NCBI GenBank assembly: GCA_034435015.1
Contig: DAOTYH010000105.1
Span: forward strand, 1-27,479
From: DAOTYH01 sp034435015
Lineage (GTDB): Bacteria > Chloroflexota > Anaerolineae > Aggregatilineales > UBA3940
Length of the DNA: 27,479 nt
Direction of reading: 5' to 3'
Made by a program: the position numbers and the translations under genes. Positions 15,830 to 22,395 of the stretch are shown here, piece after piece; the first letter of the stretch is position 1; every line of letters begins with the position of its first letter. The notes beneath the pieces were generated by a model. The model worked only from the letters and a program-made list of their open reading frames with translations, was not told where the DNA came from and made no database searches.

Positions 15830-17050
15830 CTATTTCATCGCCCGGTACAGCACCCCAATCGGGTGAAGGGCGGGCAGTCGGGTGTGCTTGGCAATCCACC
15901 AGCGGCAAGTCTCCGACTCGCTAATGACAAAATCGGCTCCCCATTCACGGGCCTGCTCAAACAGCGGCGAACCAACCTGACGGGCTACGTCGTACTTCTC
16001 ACGCTTCATGCCATAAGTGCCTGCACCGCCACAGCACTCTGCCTCAGACAGGGTCACCTCAAGCTGAGGAATGCGCCGCAAGACGGGCAGGGTCGGGACA
16101 CCCACGTCATGGGAGCGCAGTTTACAAGAGGCATGGTAGATGGCGCGGCTGGCCAGCGGTTCGAACGTCAGACCGTCCAGGGTCTCTCTGAGCCGCGTCG
16201 TTATGAACTCGAACACATCAAACGTCTGGGCCGCTACCAGTTCCACCTCTCTACCGCTCAGCCCCAGCGTAGCTTGATAGTCATATTTCATCGTCAGCAG
16301 GCACGAGGTGGAAGTCCCCACAATCGGGATGCCTGCCTCGGCGAAAGGCAACAGCAACGCCACATTCTGCTGAGCCTGACGACGGGCATCCTCAAACAGG
16401 CTGTTGGACTGCATCGCCAGGCCGCAACAGGTCTGCGGCGGAAGGATCACCCGGCACCCCAGCTTCTCCAGTACGGCGATGGTGATCCGGCCAAGTTCAT
16501 GCTCGTAGTAGTTGGTACTGCATCCGTGGAAGAATGCCACTGTTACCCGTGAGGCGTCATTCTGTTCGGGCGGCTTCTCCACACAGTAGCGCCGCATCCG
16601 CGCCCGGAAGGTGCTTCCGGCGTAGGCAGGCATAGGAGCCTCACGGTGGATGCCAATCGTCTTCTCCATAATCCACCGCACAGGGCGCGTCCTCAGCGAG
16701 AGGTTAGCGATGGGAGCAAGAGGTGTTCCCAGCCGCCCGATCAGCTCTGTGTTGGAGATCAATCGGTCGCGCAGGGGTGCGCCGCGTTCCTCAACCAGCC
16801 GGGCCTTAGCTTGGGTGTTGATCTCAGCCACCTTGACATCATGGGGGCATACCCGCGAACACACGCCGCAGGCCGAACACCACATCACCGACGCATCCGG
16901 CAAAGGCAGGCGGGGATGGCGGTAACGCTCCGCCTGAGGGCCAACAGCCTTCGGGCCGGGGAACAGATCGGTTGCGGCGGCAACGGGGCAGGCCGCCGTG
17001 CAGATGTTGCACTTCAGGCACAGATCAGCAGTCAGGTTTGGTTGGATCAT
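15830..17050 (-). CDS. glpC: Anaerobic glycerol-3-phosphate dehydrogenase subunit C (iron-sulfur)
   Basis: The iron-sulfur subunit that carries electrons from the GlpAB flavoprotein to the membrane quinone pool. 406 residues. Two ferredoxin-like [4Fe-4S] motifs occur at C11-C14-C17-C21 (CLKCNICTAACP) and C58-C61-C64-C68 (CSACGVCSRVCP). The C-terminal half holds two CCG domains, HGCSTNYYEHELG with QTCCGLA, and HASCKLRSH with AECCGGAG. The ATG overlaps the glpB stop in ATGA, so the subunits are translationally coupled. No membrane helix is present; association with the membrane is by the complex. It is the distal gene of the glp operon. No strong terminator is visible in the 148 bases to the esterase gene. 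Confidence 0.93.
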   Translation of the reverse strand: MIQPNLTADLCLKCNICTAACPVAAATDLFPGPKAVGPQAERYRHPRLPLPDASVMWCSACGVCSRVCPHDVKVAEINTQAKARLVEERGAPLRDRLISNTELIGRLGTPLAPIANLSLRTRPVRWIMEKTIGIHREAPMPAYAGSTFRARMRRYCVEKPPEQNDASRVTVAFFHGCSTNYYEHELGRITIAVLEKLGCRVILPPQTCCGLAMQSNSLFEDARRQAQQNVALLLPFAEAGIPIVGTSTSCLLTMKYDYQATLGLSGREVELVAAQTFDVFEFITTRLRETLDGLTFEPLASRAIYHASCKLRSHDVGVPTLPVLRRIPQLEVTLSEAECCGGAGTYGMKREKYDVARQVGSPLFEQAREWGADFVISESETCRWWIAKHTRLPALHPIGVLYRAMK

Positions 17051-18267
17051 CCCAGTACAGCCTCCACAGCACAGAATGCCGTCACAAGCGCAATGCCTTG
17101 ACGCGATCCCTCGTTGATCCGATCAGCACCAGCTAACAGACTGCCGGCGGCATACAGGTTGTCATAAACGGTGGTGCCGTCCATTCCCAGCGGCCTCATG
17201 TGCCTGTCCACTCGCAGGCCGAAACGCTCAAAGGGCTGTTCATCCAGCAGAGCAGGGTTGATCCAGCGGGCGCGGTCTCCGTCATGCAGTACAGGCAGGT
17301 CGAAGACTGTCTCCCGCACCCGCCCATCCGGCGTGGTTTCCAGGCCGCCGCCCAGCACGTCTCCGGTAGCAAGCAGTACCGCGCCCGCCTCATGGAAGCG
17401 GCTCCGCCCTGCTGATTCGACTACGACACCCCTGACGCGGCTTCCCTCACCCGCCTGCCCGACAGCAGGCACTCCCTCTACGATTTGCACACCAGCATTG
17501 AGAGCAGTCCGGCGCAGGATGCGTTCCAAACGCAGGCCCGGAACGCTGGGCGGCAGTGTCGGAATCTCAAACAGCGGCAGACCAAGCCGTTCCTGCATCT
17601 CCAAGAAGACTGCCGATGACTGCCGCAAACCCAGCACTGCCGGCAGTCCTACCCGCTTTGCTCCTGCAAGGAGGGGCTTCCACACACGGGCGATCTGTTG
17701 GCGGCTGGCCGGCCTGTCAAACAGGTAAGCTAGATCAGTGGCGTAGCCATCCCGTCGGAGAGGTGCACCCGGCACGGGCAGTTCTACTGTCCCCTCCACC
17801 GGCAGACCAGCCCGCTTCAGGCTGGAGGCCGCTAGGGCGGGGTAAAAATCACGGAAGCCGCTCAACCCGGCCAGAACAAAAGGCGTCTTGTCGGCCATAT
17901 GCCCTTGCGCCAGCGACAGCGGGGCATAAGCGGTCACATGGATTGTTCCAAGAGCGGTTGGCAGGAGAAGGCTGTCCTCCGGCCCGGCTGTAAAGGGGTA
18001 GTCCGCTTCAGTAGTGATCTGGCAGAAGGCCGCTAGAGCGGCTTCCAACGCCTCGAATCCGGCCAGTGCGTAGGGGTGTGTGTCGGGCAGATGGTTGATG
18101 GTCTGTGCAAGGGGCGGGTCTGCCTTCCAAACATCTATGCAACCATGAGAAAGCTCCAAGTTACCCCGTCCTCTTGCGACCACCGTCACAGAAGCTCCCC
18201 GCCGGGCGGCAAGCACAGCCGCAAAAAGACCCGTCAAACCGGCACCGACAACCAACAGACTGGTCAT
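17047..18267 (-). CDS. glpB: Anaerobic glycerol-3-phosphate dehydrogenase subunit B (flavoprotein)
   Basis: The second flavoprotein subunit of the anaerobic dehydrogenase, 406 residues. An N-terminal dinucleotide-binding fold begins SLLVVGAGLTGLFAAVLAARRGASVTVVARG, with the GxGxxG at about residues 7-12. Later motifs typical of GlpB include YPFTAGPEDSLLLPTALG and the C-terminal FAD-binding stretch LYAAGSLLAGADRINEGSRQG. It converts glycerol 3-phosphate to dihydroxyacetone phosphate together with GlpA. Start overlaps the glpA stop and its stop overlaps the glpC start, both as ATGA. Length is close to the E. coli protein. I see no disruption. Confidence 0.92.
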   Translation of the reverse strand: MTSLLVVGAGLTGLFAAVLAARRGASVTVVARGRGNLELSHGCIDVWKADPPLAQTINHLPDTHPYALAGFEALEAALAAFCQITTEADYPFTAGPEDSLLLPTALGTIHVTAYAPLSLAQGHMADKTPFVLAGLSGFRDFYPALAASSLKRAGLPVEGTVELPVPGAPLRRDGYATDLAYLFDRPASRQQIARVWKPLLAGAKRVGLPAVLGLRQSSAVFLEMQERLGLPLFEIPTLPPSVPGLRLERILRRTALNAGVQIVEGVPAVGQAGEGSRVRGVVVESAGRSRFHEAGAVLLATGDVLGGGLETTPDGRVRETVFDLPVLHDGDRARWINPALLDEQPFERFGLRVDRHMRPLGMDGTTVYDNLYAAGSLLAGADRINEGSRQGIALVTAFCAVEAVLG

Positions 18268-19832
18268 TGTGCGGCCTCCTCCCCCATCAAGTCCTGAGCC
18301 GCAAAAAGCTCAAGGTAGACACGACGCATCAGCTCCATCTGACGGAGCGTGTGTCCCCACCCCAGGGGGCGGATACCACGCCAGCGCTCCTGAAGAAACC
18401 CGCCCAGCCCCCCATCCTGAGGGACGGACGACAGGGTTTCATGGGCAATGCCGGCGGCCCGGTAAGCGCAGAAGCTGGCCTGACAAGGCCCCATCCCCAG
18501 CCGCAGGTCACGCCGCACATCATCCAGCTCAAGGGGGGTGACAGCACGGAGGGCGGCCTCCAGGTCACCGCGCGGGATCAGCTCACACTCGCAGATGATC
18601 TGCGGCGGCGTTTCGGGGGGAGCCTGAGGCTCGACTCGGGCAAGGCGTCCGGGCAAGGTGTGGTAGGATTTTGCCCCTGACTCCAGAGGGGTATCGGCTG
18701 TACGACAGGGGGCTGTGACGTTCAGATGCCGGCAGACAACTTTCATGGCATGTTCGGCCATCAGGCGGTAAGTAGTGAGCTTGCCGCCAAAGATGCTCAC
18801 CAGCCCGTCTATACCGTCGCGCTCCGCATGGTCAAGGATGGTGTGAGCGCGGGGCAGTGCACGTGTCTGCTCAGCGTCAGCCTGCTCCGGACGGTACAAC
18901 GGGCGGACGCCCGCCCATACCCGCAGAGGTCTGTGCTGAGGCAGGCTGGGGATCATTTCTGCCCCTGTCTTCAGAATCTTGTCCACTTCCCACGCTTCAG
19001 TGCGGGTGTCAGCCGGGTCTTCAACGTGAGTATCCGTCGTCCCAAAGACAGCCACCGTGCCGACCGGGACAATCAGATCACCGTCAGCGGGCGGCCTGCA
19101 TCGGTTGACGACGGTATGGATCAGGCGGGCGGCCACAGCGACCATGCTTCCCCTGCCCAGCGCAATGGGTATCTCGATCCCTGCCAGCCGGGCCACGAGG
19201 CCTGCCCACGGGCCTGTCGCGTTGACCGTGAGATCGGCTTCCAGGATGATCTTCTCCCCATCATTCAGGGAGGTGATCTCCGCACCGACCACTCTGTGGT
19301 TGTCCACGATCAGGCGATCAAGGCGATGGCGTAACCATACCTGCCCGCCGCCTGCGCGGATGGAATGAGTCAGCATGTGCAGTAAATCGAACGAGTCCAG
19401 CGCGGCATCGCGCGTGGTAAAGACCCGTTCTATTTGAGGGTTCAGCAGAGGCTCGCGGCGTAAAGCTTCCGCAGGCTCAATCTCCTCCACCGGCACGTCC
19501 AGTTGACGGCAGGCCGTCAGCCAGCGATCCGGCCAATCGGCAGGGTCGCCCGGACAGGCCATGTAAAGTCCGCCTGTATCCTCGATGGTAGCGGGGGCAA
19601 TACGGCGCAAGACGGCATTTTCCAGCGCACATTCCTGCGCCGAGACGGGATCAGAAATCACATAACGGGCGCCAGAGTGAAGCAGGCCATGATAGCGGCC
19701 CGATGTGCCTTGGCCAAGGTCGCCCTGCTCCACCACCACAACCCGGATGCCGCGCAGGCAGGCATCCCACGCTATGCCTAGTCCTGTAGCGCCGCCGCCA
19801 ATAACCAGAAGCTGGGTAGATTGTTTTCGCAT
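18264..19832 (-). CDS. glpA: Anaerobic glycerol-3-phosphate dehydrogenase subunit A (FAD, BFD-like)
   Basis: The catalytic flavoprotein subunit, 522 residues, a DAO/GlpD-like oxidase fold with the FAD motif VIGGGATGLGIAWDACLRG at residues 10-28 and GTSGRYHGLLHSGARYV following. The central FAD domain contains DLTVNATGPWAG and SIFGGKLTTYRLMAEHAM near the end. About residues 425-480 carry a BFD-like [2Fe-2S] region, ICECELIPRGDLEAAL and GMGPCQASFCAYR, which places it in GlpA rather than the shorter aerobic GlpD. The ATG at 19832 has GGGGGAC 5-10 bases upstream. It is the first gene of the operon. No glpK, glpF or glpR is seen in the window, so entry of glycerol or glycerophosphodiesters must be encoded elsewhere. 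Confidence 0.93.
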   Translation of the reverse strand: MRKQSTQLLVIGGGATGLGIAWDACLRGIRVVVVEQGDLGQGTSGRYHGLLHSGARYVISDPVSAQECALENAVLRRIAPATIEDTGGLYMACPGDPADWPDRWLTACRQLDVPVEEIEPAEALRREPLLNPQIERVFTTRDAALDSFDLLHMLTHSIRAGGGQVWLRHRLDRLIVDNHRVVGAEITSLNDGEKIILEADLTVNATGPWAGLVARLAGIEIPIALGRGSMVAVAARLIHTVVNRCRPPADGDLIVPVGTVAVFGTTDTHVEDPADTRTEAWEVDKILKTGAEMIPSLPQHRPLRVWAGVRPLYRPEQADAEQTRALPRAHTILDHAERDGIDGLVSIFGGKLTTYRLMAEHAMKVVCRHLNVTAPCRTADTPLESGAKSYHTLPGRLARVEPQAPPETPPQIICECELIPRGDLEAALRAVTPLELDDVRRDLRLGMGPCQASFCAYRAAGIAHETLSSVPQDGGLGGFLQERWRGIRPLGWGHTLRQMELMRRVYLELFAAQDLMGEEAAQ

Positions 19833-19876
19833 GATGTCCCCCTGAGAGGGATGAACGTCTCCAAGACTCGCCTCTG

Positions 19877-19914
19877 ATCATACCCTACAAGCCCGCCAGT
19901 TCCATCCTGATCAA
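19877..19914 (-). promoter_or_regulatory. Possible glpA promoter with a half FNR/CRP-like site
   Basis: TATGAT on the minus strand (19877-19882) could be a -10 box, with a predicted start near 19870 and a 38-base leader. Upstream, TTGAT-CAGG-ATGGA (19901-19914) keeps one half of the FNR/CRP consensus perfectly and the other half at 3/5, centred about 38 bases upstream of the predicted start. This would fit anaerobic control, but the match is partial. Confidence 0.25.
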
Positions 19915-19928
19915 TGCCACAATAAAGA

Positions 19929-19956
19929 GTGACAGTCTTCGCAATCAGTGTACAAT
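19929..19956 (+). promoter_or_regulatory. Upstream promoter candidate for the short ORF/TIR gene
   Basis: GTGACA (19929-19934) and TACAAT (19951-19956) are 16 bases apart, matching the sigma-70 consensus at 5/6 each. The predicted start is near 19963, about 70 bases before the short ORF and about 250 before the TIR gene. Confidence 0.45.
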
Positions 19957-20032
19957 ACTAGAAATAAGGGCCGGCACTTACCAGCCATTATTGCTTAGAC
20001 CCCGATATTTGCATCCCCTCAAAGGAAGTCCC

Positions 20033-20104
20033 ATGACTGACCTCATTGGAAAGACGATCAAACACAGAGTGGCAAGCTTGAACTGGCAGCCCTTCAGCCC
20101 ATGA
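20033..20104 (+). CDS. Possible 23-residue leader peptide or 5' remnant of a Ser/Thr kinase gene
   Basis: An ATG with AAGGA six bases upstream opens a 23-residue reading frame, MTDLIGKTI followed by KHRVASLNWQPFSP and TGA. The first nine residues resemble the way many bacterial Ser/Thr protein kinases of Chloroflexota start, before the GxGxxG loop. No kinase sequence follows, so it may be a remnant of a lost gene or a real small peptide that controls the TIR gene downstream. It has a promoter candidate 70 bases upstream. This is a tentative call based on the start signals and a short resemblance. Confidence 0.3.
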   Translation: MTDLIGKTIKHRVASLNWQPFSP

Positions 20105-20131
20105 CAGGGGGGAGACAGCCTTGACGGGCGT

Positions 20132-20160
20132 TTGATCCCCACGGCAGGTTCGGCTACACT
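20132..20160 (+). promoter_or_regulatory. Proximal promoter candidate for the TIR gene
   Basis: TTGATC (20132-20137) and TACACT (20155-20160) are 17 bases apart. The predicted start is near 20167, giving a 45-base leader before the ATG at 20212. Confidence 0.45.
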
Positions 20161-20211
20161 GGAGGCGGATCGAAGCACACCATCAAACAGCCCTGAGAAG
20201 AGGGAAAGAAG

Positions 20212-20859
20212 ATGCAAGACCCTGACCACCAACTGGACAGCGAACTGGAGGCCGAAGAGATCGAGGCTTACTGTGTCAGGTGTAAGCAAGTCGTGCCGAT
20301 GAGCGAGCCTGCACCCGTTTGGACACGACGGGGGACACCCGGCACACGCGGTCAGTGTTCGATCTGCGGCACTACGATCTTCAGAATGGGGAAAACAGAA
20401 GCACACGACAGGCTCGCTAAGCCAGATATGGGGCGGGTGCTTGGCACCCCCATGCCGCTCCGCAAGGGGCGGAGCAGTCAGGCCAAGTTTGCCGCTTACA
20501 TCAGCTACAGCCTTGCCGATTCGGGGCTGGCCGCCCGTCTGGCCGAAGACCTCAGCAAAGCCGGCATTCCTACATGGTTTGCACCCGACGCCGGCGTAAA
20601 CAAGGCAAACTGGGCCAGCGGAGTCCATCCCGCCCTTGAGGAATGCAGTCACATGGTGGCGATTCTTTCCGAGTTCGCCCTCAACACAGCCGAACTTCGA
20701 GAGGAGTGGACTTTCTTTCGATCCCGCCGCAAGCCGATATTGGTAGTCCAAGTAAGCCCGTGCGAGATACCAGACGATCTGCGGACTCGCCCGCGCTTCG
20801 ACTTTTCAGAAGACTACCGGACAGCCTTCCGAGAGCTGGTACAGGCATTGAGCGGCTGA
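20212..20859 (+). CDS. DUF5679 zinc ribbon - TIR domain protein
   Basis: A 215-residue two-domain protein. Residues 19-60 form a zinc ribbon with C21, C24, C49 and C52 (AYCVRCK and GQCSICGTTIFRMG), matching the DUF5679 pattern. A short linker leads to a TIR domain at about 92-190: strand A FAAYISYS, the BB-loop region GIPTWFAPDAG, then HMVAILSEFALNTAELREEW and KPILVVQ. E165, just before W166, aligns by eye with the catalytic Glu of NAD-cleaving TIR domains. Bacterial TIR proteins either cleave NAD or make cyclic-ADP-ribose-like signals in phage defence, or act as adaptors; which applies here is not known. There is no membrane helix. The ATG at 20212 is preceded by AGGGAAAG 4-5 bases upstream. 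It stands alone, flanked by unrelated genes. Confidence 0.85.
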   Translation: MQDPDHQLDSELEAEEIEAYCVRCKQVVPMSEPAPVWTRRGTPGTRGQCSICGTTIFRMGKTEAHDRLAKPDMGRVLGTPMPLRKGRSSQAKFAAYISYSLADSGLAARLAEDLSKAGIPTWFAPDAGVNKANWASGVHPALEECSHMVAILSEFALNTAELREEWTFFRSRRKPILVVQVSPCEIPDDLRTRPRFDFSEDYRTAFRELVQALSG

Positions 20860-20867
20860 TCAGGGCC

Positions 20868-20882
20868 GGCAGTTTGACTGCC
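20868..20882. terminator. Weak hairpin between convergent genes
   Basis: GGCAG and CTGCC form a 5-bp stem with a TTTGA loop in the 25-base gap between the TIR gene and the convergent membrane protein gene. There is no T-run on either side, so any termination is weak. Confidence 0.3.
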
Positions 20883-20884
20883 CG

Positions 20885-21760
20885 CTATTCTTCGGGGGTG
20901 AGAGTCTGAACAGACGGCGGCGCAAAGATAAGCTGATAAGTGAGCATGGACGATTGGCCGGCAGGGGTGGTACAGGCTGAGCCGCTGAGGCCGGTGACTG
21001 GCTCAGCTAACTGATCCAATCTCACGCTGTAAACCTGATCAGCCTCCATCTGGAAGTCAGCATAACCCGGATTAACGTCAGGCTTGAGGCCGGTAAAGAA
21101 GACCTCTTGGCTTGCCCCCCAACTCACCGTCACCTTCACCGCCGGTACGCCCTCTCCCATCTCGTCATAGACATATACCTCAATCCGCCCCGCCGCCCGC
21201 CCCTCTTCACAGACCGCCTGCAAAGAGATCAACGCGAGATCAGCCACCGCGGGGACAGCCGGCGTTGGGGGAGCGATGAAAGGAGTGGGAGTGGGAGTTG
21301 GAGCCGGCGTATCGGTCGAGGTGGAGAAAGGGGGCGGAGGCAGTGTGATCATGGCTTGCGGCGGCATAGAAGTTGGGATCGCCGTACCAGAGAAGACAGC
21401 AGCCGCAAGCGGCTGAGCACCCAGTGCCTCAGCCAAGACGGTCAGGGCATACACCTGATGATTGTCATCTCCACGCAGGAAAGCAGAATCTGCCTGAGTG
21501 GCCACCAACCCGGCTATATCATGAACACCCAGACTTTGAAGCCGTGCCTGCGCCCGAGCCAAGTTGAAATCTTGCAGGTAGGCCTCACTGACCAGCAGAA
21601 TGTAAGTTTGCTGATCTTGGGCGTTCAGGCGGTCCGGCGCTACATCTACCCATTTCACGGGGTTGAGAAACCACGCATAAATCAGCCCGCCTATCAGGCC
21701 CAGCAGAAAGCCAGCCAACAAGGCGATCCAAGGGAATCGGGGCGGGGTGCGGCTTTGCAT
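20885..21760 (-). CDS. Membrane-anchored protein with Pro/Thr spacer and Ig-like C-terminus, unknown
   Basis: A 291-residue protein with one N-terminal membrane helix (about 10-31, PWIALLAGFLLGLIGGLIYAWF). After it comes the stretch WVDVAPDRLNAQDQQTYILLVSEAY and a helical repeat-like region (about 55-120), shared with the protein encoded upstream. A Pro/Thr/Ser-rich spacer (about 130-172, PTPTPTPF) follows. The C-terminal part (about 173-285) is beta-rich, with VYVYDEMGEGVPAVKVTVSWG resembling carboxypeptidase-regulatory or Ig-like surface domains. The outer face of the membrane is the likely location. I do not recognise a named family. The start is three bases after the upstream stop, so the pair is one operon. 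Confidence 0.72.
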   Translation of the reverse strand: MQSRTPPRFPWIALLAGFLLGLIGGLIYAWFLNPVKWVDVAPDRLNAQDQQTYILLVSEAYLQDFNLARAQARLQSLGVHDIAGLVATQADSAFLRGDDNHQVYALTVLAEALGAQPLAAAVFSGTAIPTSMPPQAMITLPPPPFSTSTDTPAPTPTPTPFIAPPTPAVPAVADLALISLQAVCEEGRAAGRIEVYVYDEMGEGVPAVKVTVSWGASQEVFFTGLKPDVNPGYADFQMEADQVYSVRLDQLAEPVTGLSGSACTTPAGQSSMLTYQLIFAPPSVQTLTPEE

Positions 21761-21763
21761 CCG

Positions 21764-22138
21764 TTACTGCCCGGTACCAGAGGTTTGAAGGTACGGCTGC
21801 ATAGGAGGGGTGATGTAACCAAAATGGGCGGCAAGACGCACCAAGTTACGAATATCGTCTGGGTTACGCCCCTCTGCAATGTACTGCTCAGCAAGAAGAG
21901 CCACATAAGCCGCCGGATCAGGCTCAGCCAGCCGGCCCAGCCGAGCCTGCGCTAGGTCCCAGTCCCCGTTCACAGCGTAGGCGGCCCCCACCATGACCAC
22001 ATAATCCGCCTTGTAGTCAGGGTGGAGCTTGTCCAGGCCAACGCTGACATCCTGAACAGGCACAAACCAGCCTATCATTGTCCCGGCCAGCACACCAAGC
22101 CCCAGCCCGATCAGCAGGGTTGGCCACGTTCTTTGCAT
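21764..22138 (-). CDS. Short membrane-anchored paralogue of the preceding protein, unknown
   Basis: A 124-residue protein with one membrane helix near the N-terminus (TLLIGLGLGVLAGTMIGWFV) and a helical soluble part. The pattern helix-VGLDKLHPDYKADYVVMVGAAYAVNGDWDLAQARLGRL matches the first 80 residues of the next protein (WVDVAPDRL..., DFNLARAQARLQSL), so the two arose by duplication, with only one gaining the spacer and beta domain. The helical region resembles a single TPR-like hairpin. ATG at 22138 has GAGGGG six bases upstream. It is the first gene of the pair. Function is unknown. Confidence 0.72.
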   Translation of the reverse strand: MQRTWPTLLIGLGLGVLAGTMIGWFVPVQDVSVGLDKLHPDYKADYVVMVGAAYAVNGDWDLAQARLGRLAEPDPAAYVALLAEQYIAEGRNPDDIRNLVRLAAHFGYITPPMQPYLQTSGTGQ

Positions 22139-22167
22139 GACGGCCCCTCGATTAGACCCTCTCGCAT

Positions 22168-22205
22168 AAGTTTGCTATACTACGCGCCAGAGGCAAACTT
22201 GCCAA
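22168..22205 (-). promoter_or_regulatory. Promoter for the paralogue pair, within an 8-bp inverted repeat
   Basis: On the minus strand TTGGCA (22200-22205) and TAGTAT (22177-22182) are 17 bases apart. A perfect inverted repeat AAGTTTGC (22168-22175) / GCAAACTT (22193-22200) with a 17-base spacer frames the -10 box, suggesting operator control. On the plus strand the same stretch holds TGCTATACT, an extended -10, so it may be divergent. Confidence 0.4.
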
Positions 22206-22228
22206 AAAAGCCGGGGAACTCCCGGCTT
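22204..22228 (-). terminator. Intrinsic terminator of tRNA-Leu
   Basis: On the minus strand an 8-bp stem AAGCCGGG / CCCGGCTT with a 5-base loop is followed by TTTTTT. It lies 16 bases beyond the tRNA 3' end and is a textbook intrinsic terminator. Its T-run overlaps the -35 of the next promoter. Confidence 0.88.
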
Positions 22229-22243
22229 GAAGCAGGCTCATCA

Positions 22244-22324
22244 TGCCGGAGGTGGGAGTTGAACCCACACGCCTTGCGGCGCGCGATTTTGAGTCGCGTG
22301 CGTCTGCCATTCCGCCACTCCGGC
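22244..22324 (-). tRNA. tRNA-Leu (anticodon CAA)
   Basis: An 81-base class II tRNA. Acceptor strands GCCGGAG and CTCCGGC pair over 7 bp, with discriminator A at 22244; CCA is not encoded. The anticodon stem CGCGA/TCGCG encloses CTCAAAA, giving anticodon CAA for UUG codons. A long variable arm (GCC GCAA GGC) marks it as Leu/Ser type, and the T-arm is GTGGGTTCAACTCCCAC. The antisense of this tRNA reads as a plausible-looking peptide in front of the sigma factor gene and should not be annotated as protein. Confidence 0.96.
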
Positions 22325-22334
22325 TTGCCACAAC

Positions 22335-22363
22335 AGTATACGGCAACTTGGCCCGAACGTCAA
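22335..22363 (-). promoter_or_regulatory. Promoter of tRNA-Leu
   Basis: On the minus strand TTGACG (22358-22363) and TATACT (22335-22340) are 17 bases apart, and the -10 ends ten bases before the tRNA 5' end. This is a strong sigma-70-like promoter. Confidence 0.85.
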
Positions 22364-22395
22364 ATAGTCGGGGGCCACTACCGAACGGCTGGGCG

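Larger units (their letters stand above)
19833..20211. other. 379-base intergenic region between glpA and the TIR gene
   Basis: This is the longest region without a confident gene. It holds the glpA leader, two plus-strand promoter candidates (19929-19956 and 20132-20160) and a 23-residue ORF with a good ribosome site at 20033-20104. The minus-strand reading across it and into the TIR gene has no recognisable protein content. I see no tRNA or terminator here. Confidence 0.6.

Noticed and set aside
19978..20751. 257-residue minus-strand reading frame
   Set aside because: It covers an intergenic region and the antisense of the TIR gene, has no recognisable domain and no ribosome site.
22243..22395. 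N-terminal extension of the sigma factor (GVEPTRLAARDFESRASAIP)
   Set aside because: This is the antisense of tRNA-Leu read as protein, a known annotation artefact; the sigma begins at 22396.
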